Shown piece after piece: positions 1 through 8,485 of a stretch of 64,000 bases of DNA. The translations under genes and the position numbers were made by a program. The notes below the pieces were generated by a model. It saw only the letters and a program-made list of their open reading frames with translations. It was not told the origin of the DNA and did not search any database. The first letter of the stretch is position 1, and the number at the start of each line of letters is the position of its first letter. This DNA comes from Thalassotalea sp. Sam97 (GTDB taxonomy: Bacteria > Pseudomonadota > Gammaproteobacteria > Enterobacterales > Alteromonadaceae): positions 1,488,001 to 1,552,000 of the forward strand of contig NZ_CP166919.1 in the NCBI RefSeq assembly GCF_041379765.1. Reading direction: 5' to 3'.

Positions 1-1
1 T

Positions 2-505
2 CTTGGTCACGCACTAGATAGTGACTCACACATGGGACCTTTGGTACATCAAGGACACTGGCAGCATATTCGAGACCAGGTGCAATACTATCAGCAACAA
101 GGTGGTAACGTGGTGCAAATGACGTCACTACCGGATGATGAGGAGCTTGTGGGTGGGTGGTTTTTCCCGCCGACGCTAATTGAGGGATTAACCCCTGAGC
201 TAACGTTACAAGAAACATTTGGTCCTGTCGCCACGGTGCACACCTTTACGTCGCTGGAGCAAGCGATAGCTATGGCCAATCAAACCAACTATGGACTGGC
301 AGCTTATGTGTTCGGCGAAGAATCACACGCATGGGATGTTGCCCGCCGTGTTATCGCCGGCGTTGTAAAAATAAATAACGTTAGCTTGTTTGCATTACGT
401 GCGGACTTACCGCGAGCAGCTTGGCGTCAAAGTGGTCTGGGTGATGAAGGGATCCGTGAAACGTTCGAATTTTTTCGGGGCACGCGGGTGACAGGGGTGG
501 GCTAA
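2..505 (+). CDS. Aldehyde dehydrogenase, C-terminal part (truncated by window edge)
   Basis: This is the C-terminal 167 or so residues of an NAD(P)-dependent aldehyde dehydrogenase. The reading frame is open back to base 2, so the start lies outside the window and the first internal Met (base 32) is not a start. Family features seen are the MGPLV segment, the LQETFGPV motif around the cofactor-contacting Glu, and the C-terminal FRGTRV tail. The catalytic Cys and general-base Glu would lie upstream and cannot be checked. The stop overlaps the next start as TAATG, so this gene is translationally coupled to a second, different aldehyde dehydrogenase. The substrate is unknown. Confidence 0.9.
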   Translation, partial: LGHALDSDSHMGPLVHQGHWQHIRDQVQYYQQQGGNVVQMTSLPDDEELVGGWFFPPTLIEGLTPELTLQETFGPVATVHTFTSLEQAIAMANQTNYGLAAYVFGEESHAWDVARRVIAGVVKINNVSLFALRADLPRAAWRQSGLGDEGIRETFEFFRGTRVTGVG

Positions 506-1944
506 TGAGAAAATATCAACTGTTTATCGGTGGTCGCGATGTTGCGCCAACGTCGCAAGATTACTTTGATGTCGTCGCACCGGCAGAGCAAACGGTTATT
601 GCTAAGGCAGCAAGGGCTGGTCACGCGGATGTTAACGCAGCTATACTGGTTGCTCATCAGGGATTTACGCAGTGGTCTTTATTAGCACCGAACGCGCGAG
701 AAGCTGCGCTATTAAAAGCCGCAGATATCATCGCGCAACAGGGCACTGAGCGGTTATTGGATATATTGATTGATGAAAGTGGCTCGACCATTAGCAAAGC
801 GAAAGTGGAAATTGCCTATAGTGTCGATTTGTTGCGCACAGCCGCTGGGGAAGCACGTCGTTTGTACGCAGAAACTTTCCCCAATGATAACCCCCAGCGT
901 ATTTCGATGGTGATACGAGAACCGCTTGGTGTGGTGGCTGTTATATCACCATACAATGCGCCGTTAGCGTTGTTGTGTAAAATGGTGGCGTTCCCGCTTG
1001 CCGCAGGTAATGCGGTGGTGGTTAAACCGTCGGAGCAAACGCCGATTATCGCCATCGAATTTGCCAAAATGCTGGTGGAAGCGGGGATCCCCGGCGAGGC
1101 ACTTAATATATTAACAGGGTTCGGCGAGGAGTGTGGTGCACCTTTAGTAGAGCATGAGAGTATCGATGCTATTGCCTTTACGGGTTCTACGGAAATCGGT
1201 CAACGCATAGGACGCAATGCCATTCATCGCATGGTCAAAATGCAACTGGAGTTAGGTGGCAAAAGTGCCGCTATCGTCATGCCTGATGTTGACGTAAATA
1301 AAGCAGCTGAGATTGTCGCACAAGGCATATTCACCCACGCTGGGCAAATTTGTATGGCCAATTCACGGGTGGTTGTTCATAAAGAGATATACGCTGATTT
1401 TATTAGCGCACTGCACAAACAGTGTGAAACTCTTTGTGTGGGTAATTTACGTGATGAGCAGTGTGTCTATGGGCCTCTGATCAATCAAGCCGCGGTCGAT
1501 AAAGTTGAGTCGCATGTCGCCGATGCATTAGCAAAAGGGGCGACTCTACTCACTGGTGGTCATGTCATCTCGGGCTTAGTCTACGCGCCAACCATATTAT
1601 TAGAAACGCCACGAACCAGTTTAGCATGGCAAGAAGAGTCATTTGCTCCTTTGCTTAACATTGTTTGCGCCGATAATCTTGAGCAAGCAATAGAGATAGC
1701 CAATGATTGTCAATTCGGCTTATCAGCCAGTGTGCTAACAACCAACATCCATTGGGCGATGCAAGCGGCTAGGGGGATCAAGTCTGGCGCTGTTCATGTG
1801 GGCATGCATGCGTTTCAATCTAATGCCTTAGCGCCTATTGGTGGCAGTAAACTCAGTGGTATTGGTCGCAGTGGTGGTGCTTACTCGACGCAAGAGTTTA
1901 CCGATGTGAAGTGGGTAAGCATCGAGGTAAATTCGCCGTTTTAG
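505..1944 (+). CDS. NAD(P)-dependent aldehyde dehydrogenase
   Basis: A full-length 479-residue aldehyde dehydrogenase oxidising an aldehyde to a carboxylate. Catalytic residues are visible: Asn151 in SPYNAPLA, Glu249 in LELGGKS and Cys283 in GQICMAN. The AFTGSTEIG nucleotide-binding stretch is also present. The overall look resembles the salicylaldehyde/vanillin/benzaldehyde dehydrogenase branch, but the substrate cannot be read from sequence. It overlaps the preceding aldehyde dehydrogenase by one base and is followed 24 bases later by the hydrolase-fold gene, so it belongs to the first catabolic operon (1-4649). Confidence 0.92.
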   Translation: MRKYQLFIGGRDVAPTSQDYFDVVAPAEQTVIAKAARAGHADVNAAILVAHQGFTQWSLLAPNAREAALLKAADIIAQQGTERLLDILIDESGSTISKAKVEIAYSVDLLRTAAGEARRLYAETFPNDNPQRISMVIREPLGVVAVISPYNAPLALLCKMVAFPLAAGNAVVVKPSEQTPIIAIEFAKMLVEAGIPGEALNILTGFGEECGAPLVEHESIDAIAFTGSTEIGQRIGRNAIHRMVKMQLELGGKSAAIVMPDVDVNKAAEIVAQGIFTHAGQICMANSRVVVHKEIYADFISALHKQCETLCVGNLRDEQCVYGPLINQAAVDKVESHVADALAKGATLLTGGHVISGLVYAPTILLETPRTSLAWQEESFAPLLNIVCADNLEQAIEIANDCQFGLSASVLTTNIHWAMQAARGIKSGAVHVGMHAFQSNALAPIGGSKLSGIGRSGGAYSTQEFTDVKWVSIEVNSPF

Positions 1945-1968
1945 TGTGCAGCGATGAAGGAAGGTTGA

Positions 1969-2796
1969 ATGACGCATCAATGTAAGATCCATCGCCATTT
2001 TGCCGATACAGACTTTGGTCAGCTACATTATTATGCCGCAGGCTCGGCGCAAAACCCCATATTGTTGCTATTGCACCAAGCGCCGAGCAGCGGAGAGATG
2101 TTTCTTCCGGTGATGTCACATTTAATGGACAACTATTACTGCATTGCACCGGACTTGCCTGGTTTTGCCAACTCGTTTGCCATTAACAGTAGCCAACATA
2201 CAATCGCCTTTTATGGCGATTGTATACGGCAACTGGTGAGTGAGTTAATGACTGAGCATAACATGCACCAGTACTACCTACTTGGTCATCATACAGGTGC
2301 CGCGGTTGCCAGCTATATGGCAGCAACGGATGAGCATGTGAAAGCATTGATATTGAGTGGGCCAACGTTGTTGCCTGATCCTATTCGAGCGTCATTAGCG
2401 GACTCCGTTAGTCGATTATCGTCGGGTAATTGCGCCGATGATCTGCAAGTGTTGTGGCATTACATCCGAGGGAAGGATCCACAAATAGATGTGTCTATCA
2501 GTCAGCGAGACTTTTGTATCGCCCTCGCACTTGGTGATGATTATCCTTTGGTTTATCAGGCCGTCGCAGACTTTACTTGTCATGACTACATGCAGAAGAT
2601 TGTCTGTGCAACGCTGGTCTTTGCCGGTAGCCGAGACGCATTACACGAGTATGTCCCGTTAACTTTAAAGGCCATTTCAAGCAGCACATATATTGATGTC
2701 GGTGATAGCAATACCTATGTATTTGAAACACATAGTGAAAAGGTTGCAAAGATCATAAGCAAATTTTTAGGGAGTGATGATGGATTTAGCGCGTAA
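1969..2796 (+). CDS. Alpha/beta-hydrolase-fold protein with His in place of the nucleophile Ser
   Basis: A 275-residue alpha/beta-hydrolase-fold protein. The oxyanion region LLHQAPSSG (about 35-42), the strand CIAPDLPGF and the nucleophile elbow are recognisable. The elbow reads GHHTG (106-110), so position 108, normally Ser, Asp or Cys, is His. It is therefore unlikely to be an ordinary serine hydrolase. Cofactor-independent 2,4-dioxygenases of N-heteroaromatics and NicD, the N-formylmaleamate deformylase, share this fold, which makes a ring-cleavage or deformylase-like role conceivable but unproven. A strong AAGGAAGG ribosome site lies 5 bases before the ATG. The 3' end overlaps the next gene by about 17 bases. 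Confidence 0.8.
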   Translation: MTHQCKIHRHFADTDFGQLHYYAAGSAQNPILLLLHQAPSSGEMFLPVMSHLMDNYYCIAPDLPGFANSFAINSSQHTIAFYGDCIRQLVSELMTEHNMHQYYLLGHHTGAAVASYMAATDEHVKALILSGPTLLPDPIRASLADSVSRLSSGNCADDLQVLWHYIRGKDPQIDVSISQRDFCIALALGDDYPLVYQAVADFTCHDYMQKIVCATLVFAGSRDALHEYVPLTLKAISSSTYIDVGDSNTYVFETHSEKVAKIISKFLGSDDGFSA

Positions 2797-3403
2797 ATCA
2801 TTAGGTCTTGGCGATAAGCCAGCGCTGATTGTTGTTGATATGATCAACGGTTTTACCGATAGTCGCAGCCCGCTAGGGTGTGATTGTCCTGAGGTAATGT
2901 CTGCAAATCAACAATTATTGTTTGCGTTTCGTAAAGCGTCGTTACCTGTCTTTTTCACAACGGTTGTTTATCGTAATAAACACCAAGCGCATGTGTTTCG
3001 TAACAAAATCCCTGATCTCAATATGCTCACGCCAAACTCGCACTGGGTTGAGGTTGACGCCCGCTTAGGGGGGAAACAAGACGACGTCGTCATTGAAAAG
3101 CAGTGGGCGAGCAGTTTTTTTAAGACGGATTTAGCAACGAAACTGTTAGCACACAATGTCGACTCTTTGGTCGTCACAGGTTTAACCACAAGTGGTTGTG
3201 TTCGTGCGACCGTGGTGGATGGCTTGCAACACAACTATCGTGTTGTGGTGGCAAAAGAGGCGGTCGGTGATCGAAATGAGGCCGCCCATCATGCCAATTT
3301 ACATGATATGCATGCCAAGTATGCTGACGTACTCTCTGTTAATGACGTGATTAGACATATTACGTCAATTGCACAAAAACGCATAGCTTGTACGCCATCT
3401 TGA
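2780..3403 (+). CDS. Isochorismatase-family amidohydrolase (maleamate/N-carbamoylsarcosine amidase-like)
   Basis: A cysteine hydrolase of the isochorismatase superfamily with the full Asp-Lys-Cys triad: D20 in VVDMINGF, K107 in EKQWASSFF and C140 in TTSGCVRAT. The TSGCVRAT form is typical of N-carbamoylsarcosine amidase and maleamate amidase (NicF) rather than true isochorismatases, so hydrolysis of a half-amide such as a maleamate to the diacid and ammonia is the best guess. GTG 2774, ATG 2777 and ATG 2780 are possible starts. ATG 2780 has the best spacing from GGGAG (2770-2774). It overlaps the upstream gene, suggesting coupled translation. Confidence 0.85.
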   Translation: MDLARKSLGLGDKPALIVVDMINGFTDSRSPLGCDCPEVMSANQQLLFAFRKASLPVFFTTVVYRNKHQAHVFRNKIPDLNMLTPNSHWVEVDARLGGKQDDVVIEKQWASSFFKTDLATKLLAHNVDSLVVTGLTTSGCVRATVVDGLQHNYRVVVAKEAVGDRNEAAHHANLHDMHAKYADVLSVNDVIRHITSIAQKRIACTPS

Positions 3404-3437
3404 TACAACTTGGCTAAATATGAACGAGGAACGATCC

Positions 3438-4649
3438 ATGGACGCAATTCAACAATTACCTGTTATTATCGCTGGCGCAGGGCCTGCAGGGTCGGTATTA
3501 GCGCTTGCCCTAGCAAAATACGATATTCCTGTCATGCTGTTAGAAAAACAGCAGACATTGCCTATTGATTTGCGAGCGTCAACATTTCACCCACCAACGT
3601 TAGAACTGTTACATAAACTTGGCGTTGTGGATGAGATGATCGCAATGGGCTTAGTGGTCGATAGATATCAATATCGTGACAGAAAAACACAACAAGTGGC
3701 TGAATTTGATATGTCGCTTATCAGTGATGAGACGACATTTCCATTTCGATTGCAGCTCGAGCAGTACGAGTTAACGCACATCATTGCCCGTCATTTAAAG
3801 CAATATCCGCATGTAACGGTTTTATTTGAACACGAAGTAGTCGATTTTACTCAAGATGAACATGAGGTCAGTGCCGTAGTAAAAACGCCTCATGGCAATA
3901 TCAACATTGCCGGAAGCTTTTTATTGGGCTGTGATGGGGCATCGAGTAATGTACGAAAAGCCGCGAACATCGATTATTGTGGCTTTACCTATGATGAGAA
4001 ATTTTTAGTAGCCAGTACGAACTTTCCGTTTGAGCAGGTGTTCGATAATCTATCTTACGTCAATTATGTCTCAGACCCAGACGAATGGTGTGTGATATTA
4101 CGAACCGACAAAATATGGCGGGTGTTATGGCCAACCGATCCAAATCAAGTTGATGAAGATACGCTGTTAAGTGAAGCCTATATTCAAGAGCGACTGCAGC
4201 ATTTGTACCCTAAAAAAGGCGATTATGATATTGGCCATCGTACCTTATATAACGTCCATCAACGGGTAGCTGAAACGTATTTTAAGGGCAGGGTGGTCTT
4301 GGTCGGTGATGCATGTCACATCAACAACCCATTAGGCGGTATGGGCATGAATGGCGGTTTGCACGATGCGTTTAACTTGGCCGATAAATTGGTGGAGATC
4401 ATCGTAAATGGTTCTGAACATAATGAAAAATTTGCCCATTACGACAGACAACGAAAAGACTTAGCGGTGCAATTTGTTCAACAACATACCATAGCCAATA
4501 AAAAGTTGATGGAAGCGACCGATCCGAACGTACAATCAGAGCGTCAAAAAATGTTTATGGAAACCGCCGCAGATCCTATTAAAGCCAAACAATTTATTAT
4601 GGAACGGGCCATGATTGACTGTTGGCGAGATTCGTTACGGGTACCGTGA
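3438..4649 (+). CDS. Class A FAD-dependent monooxygenase
   Basis: A 403-residue single-component flavoprotein hydroxylase of the PheA/TfdB/4-hydroxybenzoate-hydroxylase type, which uses NAD(P)H and O2 to hydroxylate an aromatic or heteroaromatic ring. All three family fingerprints are visible: GAGPAGS near the N-terminus (Rossmann GxGxxG), GCDGASS near 165 and VLVGDACHINNP near 290. The His-Pro usual in GDAAHxxPP is partly replaced (CHINNP). ATG 3438 is preferred over 3420 because GAGGAACG lies just before it. It is the last gene of the first plus-strand block. The substrate is unknown. Confidence 0.9.
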   Translation: MDAIQQLPVIIAGAGPAGSVLALALAKYDIPVMLLEKQQTLPIDLRASTFHPPTLELLHKLGVVDEMIAMGLVVDRYQYRDRKTQQVAEFDMSLISDETTFPFRLQLEQYELTHIIARHLKQYPHVTVLFEHEVVDFTQDEHEVSAVVKTPHGNINIAGSFLLGCDGASSNVRKAANIDYCGFTYDEKFLVASTNFPFEQVFDNLSYVNYVSDPDEWCVILRTDKIWRVLWPTDPNQVDEDTLLSEAYIQERLQHLYPKKGDYDIGHRTLYNVHQRVAETYFKGRVVLVGDACHINNPLGGMGMNGGLHDAFNLADKLVEIIVNGSEHNEKFAHYDRQRKDLAVQFVQQHTIANKKLMEATDPNVQSERQKMFMETAADPIKAKQFIMERAMIDCWRDSLRVP

Positions 4650-4757
4650 TTTTCGAGAATGGTTCTATTTTTTGTTCAGTTGCAATACATACACAACAAA
4701 TACGTCGCTTTGTAGGGCCGAGTTGTCGTCTTACCCCTAGAATATGGACGAATTGAC

Positions 4758-5003
4758 ATGGAAAATGAAGTATGTTTTTGCAAGGCATGCAACCAAGATA
4801 CAGACCACGCCAGAGTTATAGTTAAACCTCAGCTTAAAGAAGCAAAAAGTAGAAAAGAGAAAGTAAAAGAGTTTCTTTCGGCTTTGATTGCTGGCTGGGG
4901 CGCAGGTGCAACTGCTGGTTTCATGGAACTACGAGAACTACATGTGATCTGTACAAATTGCGGTCATAAAAATATTGAAAACTATCGAGGCGACTTAAGC
5001 TAA
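4758..5003 (+). CDS. Small zinc-ribbon protein in an integron-cassette-like unit
   Basis: An 81-residue protein with two CxxC knuckles, CKAC near the N-terminus and CTNCGHKN near the C-terminus, separated by a Lys-rich helix and a Gly/Ala-rich hydrophobic stretch (LSALIAGWGAGATAGF). The knuckles suggest a single zinc ribbon split by an insertion, possibly membrane-associated. The stop codon TAA is the first three bases of an attC-like sequence, the arrangement typical of integron cassettes. It does not fit the metabolic theme of its neighbours. Function is not recognised. Confidence 0.7.
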   Translation: MENEVCFCKACNQDTDHARVIVKPQLKEAKSRKEKVKEFLSALIAGWGAGATAGFMELRELHVICTNCGHKNIENYRGDLS

Positions 5004-5095
5004 CAAGCAACTAAAGCGGGACTTTTAACAATTGGCTCGGTTCCGCTCCGCTTCACATTTTAGGCAACTGTTAAAAGCCTTTAGAGTGGGCGTTG
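5001..5095 (+). repeat. attC-like integron recombination site (degenerate)
   Basis: A stretch of about 95 bases starts TAACAAGC and ends GGGCGTTG, with outer arms that pair imperfectly: CTAAAGCGGGACTTTTAACA (5011-5030) against TGTTAAAAGCCTTTAG (5069-5084). Size, the TAACAA opening and the GCGTT closing resemble Vibrio/Pseudoalteromonas attC sites. The terminal core (GTTGCCA) deviates from GTTRRRY, so the site may be inactive. No integrase or attI is in the window. Confidence 0.55.
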
Positions 5096-5160
5096 CCACT
5101 TCATAGTACGCATATATTAGATCTTGCTAACAGGCCGAGTTTGGTACAAGGAAGAAGTTT

Positions 5161-5316
5161 ATGGCAAATGATATTAAAAAAATTGAAACTCAGACGAAAT
5201 CTCAGGAACAAAATAAAGAGCTTCAATCCGACAGCAAAACGGATGGCTACGGTTATATTGATAAACCGAACGCAATTGTCGGCTTGATTGACTTAGTTAA
5301 GTCGTTATTTAAATAG
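5161..5316 (+). CDS. Small hypothetical protein, 51 residues
   Basis: An ATG with a strong AAGGAAGAAG ribosome site opens a 51-codon frame ending TAG. The product is very polar (Lys/Gln/Asp-rich) over the first 30 residues and ends in a hydrophobic segment (IVGLIDLVKSLFK). It lies immediately downstream of the attC-like site and probably is, or was, a second cassette gene. A GGCCGAGTTTG element at 5133-5143 precedes it and the inverted copy ACAACTCGGCC (5339-5349) follows it. A different-frame open stretch at 5093-5287 overlaps it and has no ribosome site. Function is unknown. Confidence 0.5.
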   Translation: MANDIKKIETQTKSQEQNKELQSDSKTDGYGYIDKPNAIVGLIDLVKSLFK

Positions 5317-5746
5317 TTGACGTACTTCCGCTTCTGGCACAACTCGGCCGTCTAAATTCTGGTTAAACATACTAACATATAAACTTATTATCATTTGTTA
5401 ATGTAATTAATCCCATAGGCTATTTCGTTACACTATCTTTCTACTCCCTTATTTTTTAAGTGTTTTTAGTAAAGTTAAACTGACAAATGTCAGTTTTTTT
5501 GCGTCTGCTCTCTTCCTTTTGCGTCATTGTATTAACATTATGTCAATTGTGTTTAAATTTTATTGCAAAACAGCGTTTTTATAAGTAGTTTGGGATTCGG
5601 GTTGGCTAAAAATAAAACAACAATCAACCTGTAAGTCGGCAACAAAATTCAAGCATGGTCATAATGTTTGTAAGCGCATGTAAGTATTGTGGTCATGATC
5701 GCAAGCAGGCAACGAATAAACGTAAAGGCGTTTCCTGGGGTTGAAT
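5317..5746. promoter_or_regulatory. 430-base non-coding region before the first TonB receptor
   Basis: No convincing gene is seen here. The stretch is AT-rich. It contains a palindrome ACTGACA-AA-TGTCAGT followed by a T-run (5479-5500), which could be a rho-independent terminator for the cassette genes or an operator. An inverted copy of a cassette-flanking element lies at 5339-5349. The promoter of the receptor gene must lie between about 5500 and 5740, but I cannot assign hexamers with confidence. Confidence 0.4.
5479..5500 (+). terminator. Probable rho-independent terminator (or operator palindrome)
   Basis: Perfect 7-base arms ACTGACA/TGTCAGT (2-base centre; in RNA a 6-base stem with a 4-base loop) are followed by seven T residues. 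The T-tract favours termination. The TGACA half-sites resemble the TGACATA repeats near the GntR gene at 25.7 kb, so an operator role is not excluded. Confidence 0.5.
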
Positions 5747-8392
5747 ATGAAAAACAAAACAAAGTTGTCACTACTGATCTCCTCGATATTATTATCGCAG
5801 AGTGGGGTAGCTGCTGAGCAAGAAACTAGCGGCGCGGTCGATGAGTCTGATATCGAGCGTATTACGGTTACTACGCGTAAGTTAAAAGAAACCATTGAAA
5901 CTATCCCGCTGTCTATTTCGGTGCTTAATAACGAAGCCATCGAAAAGAAAGGGATTGAAACCACACAAGATCTTTCCAAATATATTGCTGGCGTATCATT
6001 TGATGTTGGTGCAGCACCAACGGATACCCGTCCAGCCATTCGCGGTCTGACAACAGAGCGTGGTCGCCCAAACGTGGCCATTTTGGTTGATGGCATTGAT
6101 ATTTCATCCGAATCGATGACCTTATCAGGTGGTGGTATGACCGCCAACATGCGTTTGATGGACCTACAACAGGTTGAAGTCGTAAAAGGCCCACAATCGG
6201 TTAACTACGGTCGTAGTGCATTTGCCGGCGCGATAAACTATGTTACTAAAAAACCGGGCTTTGTTTTTTCAACCAAAGCCGATTTCAATTTCGATGAACA
6301 CGATACTCAAGAAGCGGCTGTGCGCATAGAAGGTGGCCTTACTGAGAATCTAGCCGCAAGCTTAAAAGTGGCGAGTTGGGATACCGATGGGGTCTACACT
6401 AACCCGAACACCGGTGGTAAATTAGGTACAGGTGAGTCAGTTGGGGCTGCGCTTGGTCTGTATTATGTTGGTATGGATTGGACGGCGTATTTTCGCGTCG
6501 AACATTCTGACGAAGAATACAGTCCTAGAGCCATTGCAGTGAAACATGTGGTACACCCTGGTACTTTCCAAGATCTCGCAACCAATCCTTTTGCCACAGG
6601 CGTATACGCTGACGGCGTTAAGATAGTGCCGTACGAAGAGGGTGTCGATTGTTCAAATGCCATGCCGTTTTGGGCAACCAGTCCAGGCGTTCAAGCGATA
6701 AAAAATGTCCCCGGTATTGGTGCAATGATGGTACCACCTGGCAGTGATGCACCATGTCGTCCATTTTTTGATGGTCGTATCGATGCCGATGAGTCACACA
6801 TTGACTTGTCTGCTAACCCTTTTACTGGCAAAGACTACGATGGCACTGACGTTGAAAATACTCGAGCGTCGTTGATTATTGATTATGAAATCAATGATGA
6901 GCTGATGTTTATGGCTATTACGGGGTGGGGAAACAACGATAGCACGACAATAGAAGACTTTGATTTGTCCGATTTCAGTTTGCTATCTGCGCCGCAAGGC
7001 ATCCCACCTATGGTGCCACCGTTTACCCAATATGGTATGCAAGCAGAAGCAAACATGATCTATGAGCTACAACAATTTAGCCAAGAGTTGAAGGTGATCG
7101 GTGAATACGAAACTTATTCGTGGGTTGTGTCTGCGCTGTTCTTAGATGAGTCTATGGATACCGGATTTGGCACACAATTTTGGATGCGTGAAGGAGTCGA
7201 TGTTGCCACCTTAATGAATCAATTGCCACCATTTATTCCTATGGCGAATGATGCACCAAGCGCGACACCATATTACACGCCGATGACACGGGACACAGAG
7301 CACTGGTCGCTCGCAGCATTGTTTAAATACGCAGTTACTGAAGACGTGAATCTGACGTTTGAAGGACGGTACATTGATGAAACCATCGATTACACCGGCA
7401 ATGCCGATGATCGCGGTTTCTTGACCGCCCACGGTATGGATAACCGCATGATCTTTGATCCGATGACGCGCTCGATGATACCTAATCCAAATTACTTTAC
7501 CGAAAATACCGTCAGCAGTAATGAATTTGTGCCACGTTTATCGGTTGATTGGCAACTTAATGATACCGTATTTACTTACGCATCAGCGGCAAAAGGCTTT
7601 AAACCGGGTGGTGTGTCCACGACCGATGGTAATGGTGACGTGTCAACGGGTGAATACAATCCAGAAACACTATGGGCATATGAAATTGGTACAAAAGCCT
7701 TCTCAGAAGAAAACAATGCCATGGTATCTATGGCGTTATTCTACTGGGATTATACCGATCAACAAGTCCCATTTACGGTAACCGACCCTGTCACCGGTAT
7801 GGCAAGAAACTCCATACTAAATGCAGGTGAAACATCAGTAAAAGGCCTAGAATTAGAGTCGGTTTGGAATATGACACCAAACTTTAACTGGTCATTAGGT
7901 TATGTTTATTCTGATGCGCAGTATGAAGATTTTAATGTCGCCGAAGTGATTGCCGCCAGTGATACCGGTGCTCGTTTGTCTACAGTAGATAAAGCGCTAT
8001 CTGGTAACGACGATGGTGACTACAGTGGTAACCAGTTACCGCTATCAGCGAATCACAGTGTCACCACCAGCTTTAAGTACAATCGTCCACTTGAAACCAT
8101 GGACTTATTTGTTGAGTTGTTTGGTGAGTATCGCTCCAAACGTTATATCGACTCGGGTGAACACGCATATTTACCAAGCTATGACGAATGGGATCTGAAC
8201 ATTGGTTTAGAAGGTGATAATTGGATGGTGAACGCCTACGTCAATAACTTATTTGATGATGACAAGGTTAAATCAGCCATTGCCAATGTGAATTATGGAT
8301 TTTTTCCTGATGGACGCAGCTTACCGTCAATTGTTGCGGCAACATTACCCATGCCACGCACCGTTGGTATTCGTTTTAGTATCACATTCTAA
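5747..8392 (+). CDS. TonB-dependent outer-membrane receptor
   Basis: An 881-residue receptor for active uptake across the outer membrane, powered by TonB-ExbBD. It has a signal peptide ending near SGVAAE, a TonB-box-like segment (IERITVTTRK), a plug domain (about 45-165, with RPAIRGLTTERGRPNVAILV and VEVVKGPQSVNYGRSAFAG-type motifs) and a long beta-barrel ending in the terminal Phe of GIRFSITF. ATG 5747 follows a GGGG ribosome site. Located inside the catabolic region and followed by a maleate-isomerase-family gene, it most likely imports the pathway substrate. A bulky molecule such as a linear tetrapyrrole would need such a receptor, but specificity is inference. Confidence 0.92.
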   Translation: MKNKTKLSLLISSILLSQSGVAAEQETSGAVDESDIERITVTTRKLKETIETIPLSISVLNNEAIEKKGIETTQDLSKYIAGVSFDVGAAPTDTRPAIRGLTTERGRPNVAILVDGIDISSESMTLSGGGMTANMRLMDLQQVEVVKGPQSVNYGRSAFAGAINYVTKKPGFVFSTKADFNFDEHDTQEAAVRIEGGLTENLAASLKVASWDTDGVYTNPNTGGKLGTGESVGAALGLYYVGMDWTAYFRVEHSDEEYSPRAIAVKHVVHPGTFQDLATNPFATGVYADGVKIVPYEEGVDCSNAMPFWATSPGVQAIKNVPGIGAMMVPPGSDAPCRPFFDGRIDADESHIDLSANPFTGKDYDGTDVENTRASLIIDYEINDELMFMAITGWGNNDSTTIEDFDLSDFSLLSAPQGIPPMVPPFTQYGMQAEANMIYELQQFSQELKVIGEYETYSWVVSALFLDESMDTGFGTQFWMREGVDVATLMNQLPPFIPMANDAPSATPYYTPMTRDTEHWSLAALFKYAVTEDVNLTFEGRYIDETIDYTGNADDRGFLTAHGMDNRMIFDPMTRSMIPNPNYFTENTVSSNEFVPRLSVDWQLNDTVFTYASAAKGFKPGGVSTTDGNGDVSTGEYNPETLWAYEIGTKAFSEENNAMVSMALFYWDYTDQQVPFTVTDPVTGMARNSILNAGETSVKGLELESVWNMTPNFNWSLGYVYSDAQYEDFNVAEVIAASDTGARLSTVDKALSGNDDGDYSGNQLPLSANHSVTTSFKYNRPLETMDLFVELFGEYRSKRYIDSGEHAYLPSYDEWDLNIGLEGDNWMVNAYVNNLFDDDKVKSAIANVNYGFFPDGRSLPSIVAATLPMPRTVGIRFSITF

Positions 8393-8415
8393 TAACGAAT
8401 TAGGTATCAGTGTTT

Positions 8416-8440
8416 AGGGATACATTTGTATCCCTTTTTT
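8416..8440 (+). terminator. Rho-independent terminator after the TonB receptor
   Basis: Perfect 9-base arms AGGGATACA (8416-8424) and TGTATCCCT (8427-8435) are followed by a T-run. It lies 24 bases after the receptor stop codon. Confidence 0.9.
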
Positions 8441-8485
8441 ATTCATTATCCTGCATTACAGGTTATTCAAAGGTAGCAAAACACT

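Noticed and set aside
1..4649. Aerobic nicotinate (nic) pathway as a full explanation
   Set aside because: The hydrolase, maleamate-amidase-like and flavin monooxygenase genes recall nic genes, but no NicX-type dioxygenase or nicotinate hydroxylase is seen. The maleate-isomerase-like proteins lack the needed cysteines, and the methyl-dicarboxylate enzymes would be superfluous.
5093..5287. Open frame of 64 codons after the attC-like site
   Set aside because: It lacks a ribosome site and overlaps, in another frame, the 51-codon frame at 5161-5316, which has a strong AAGGAAG site and a natural composition.
5659..6150. Long minus-strand open frame over the start of the TonB receptor gene
   Set aside because: It is antisense to a clear receptor signal peptide and plug domain, and has no ribosome site or recognisable motif.
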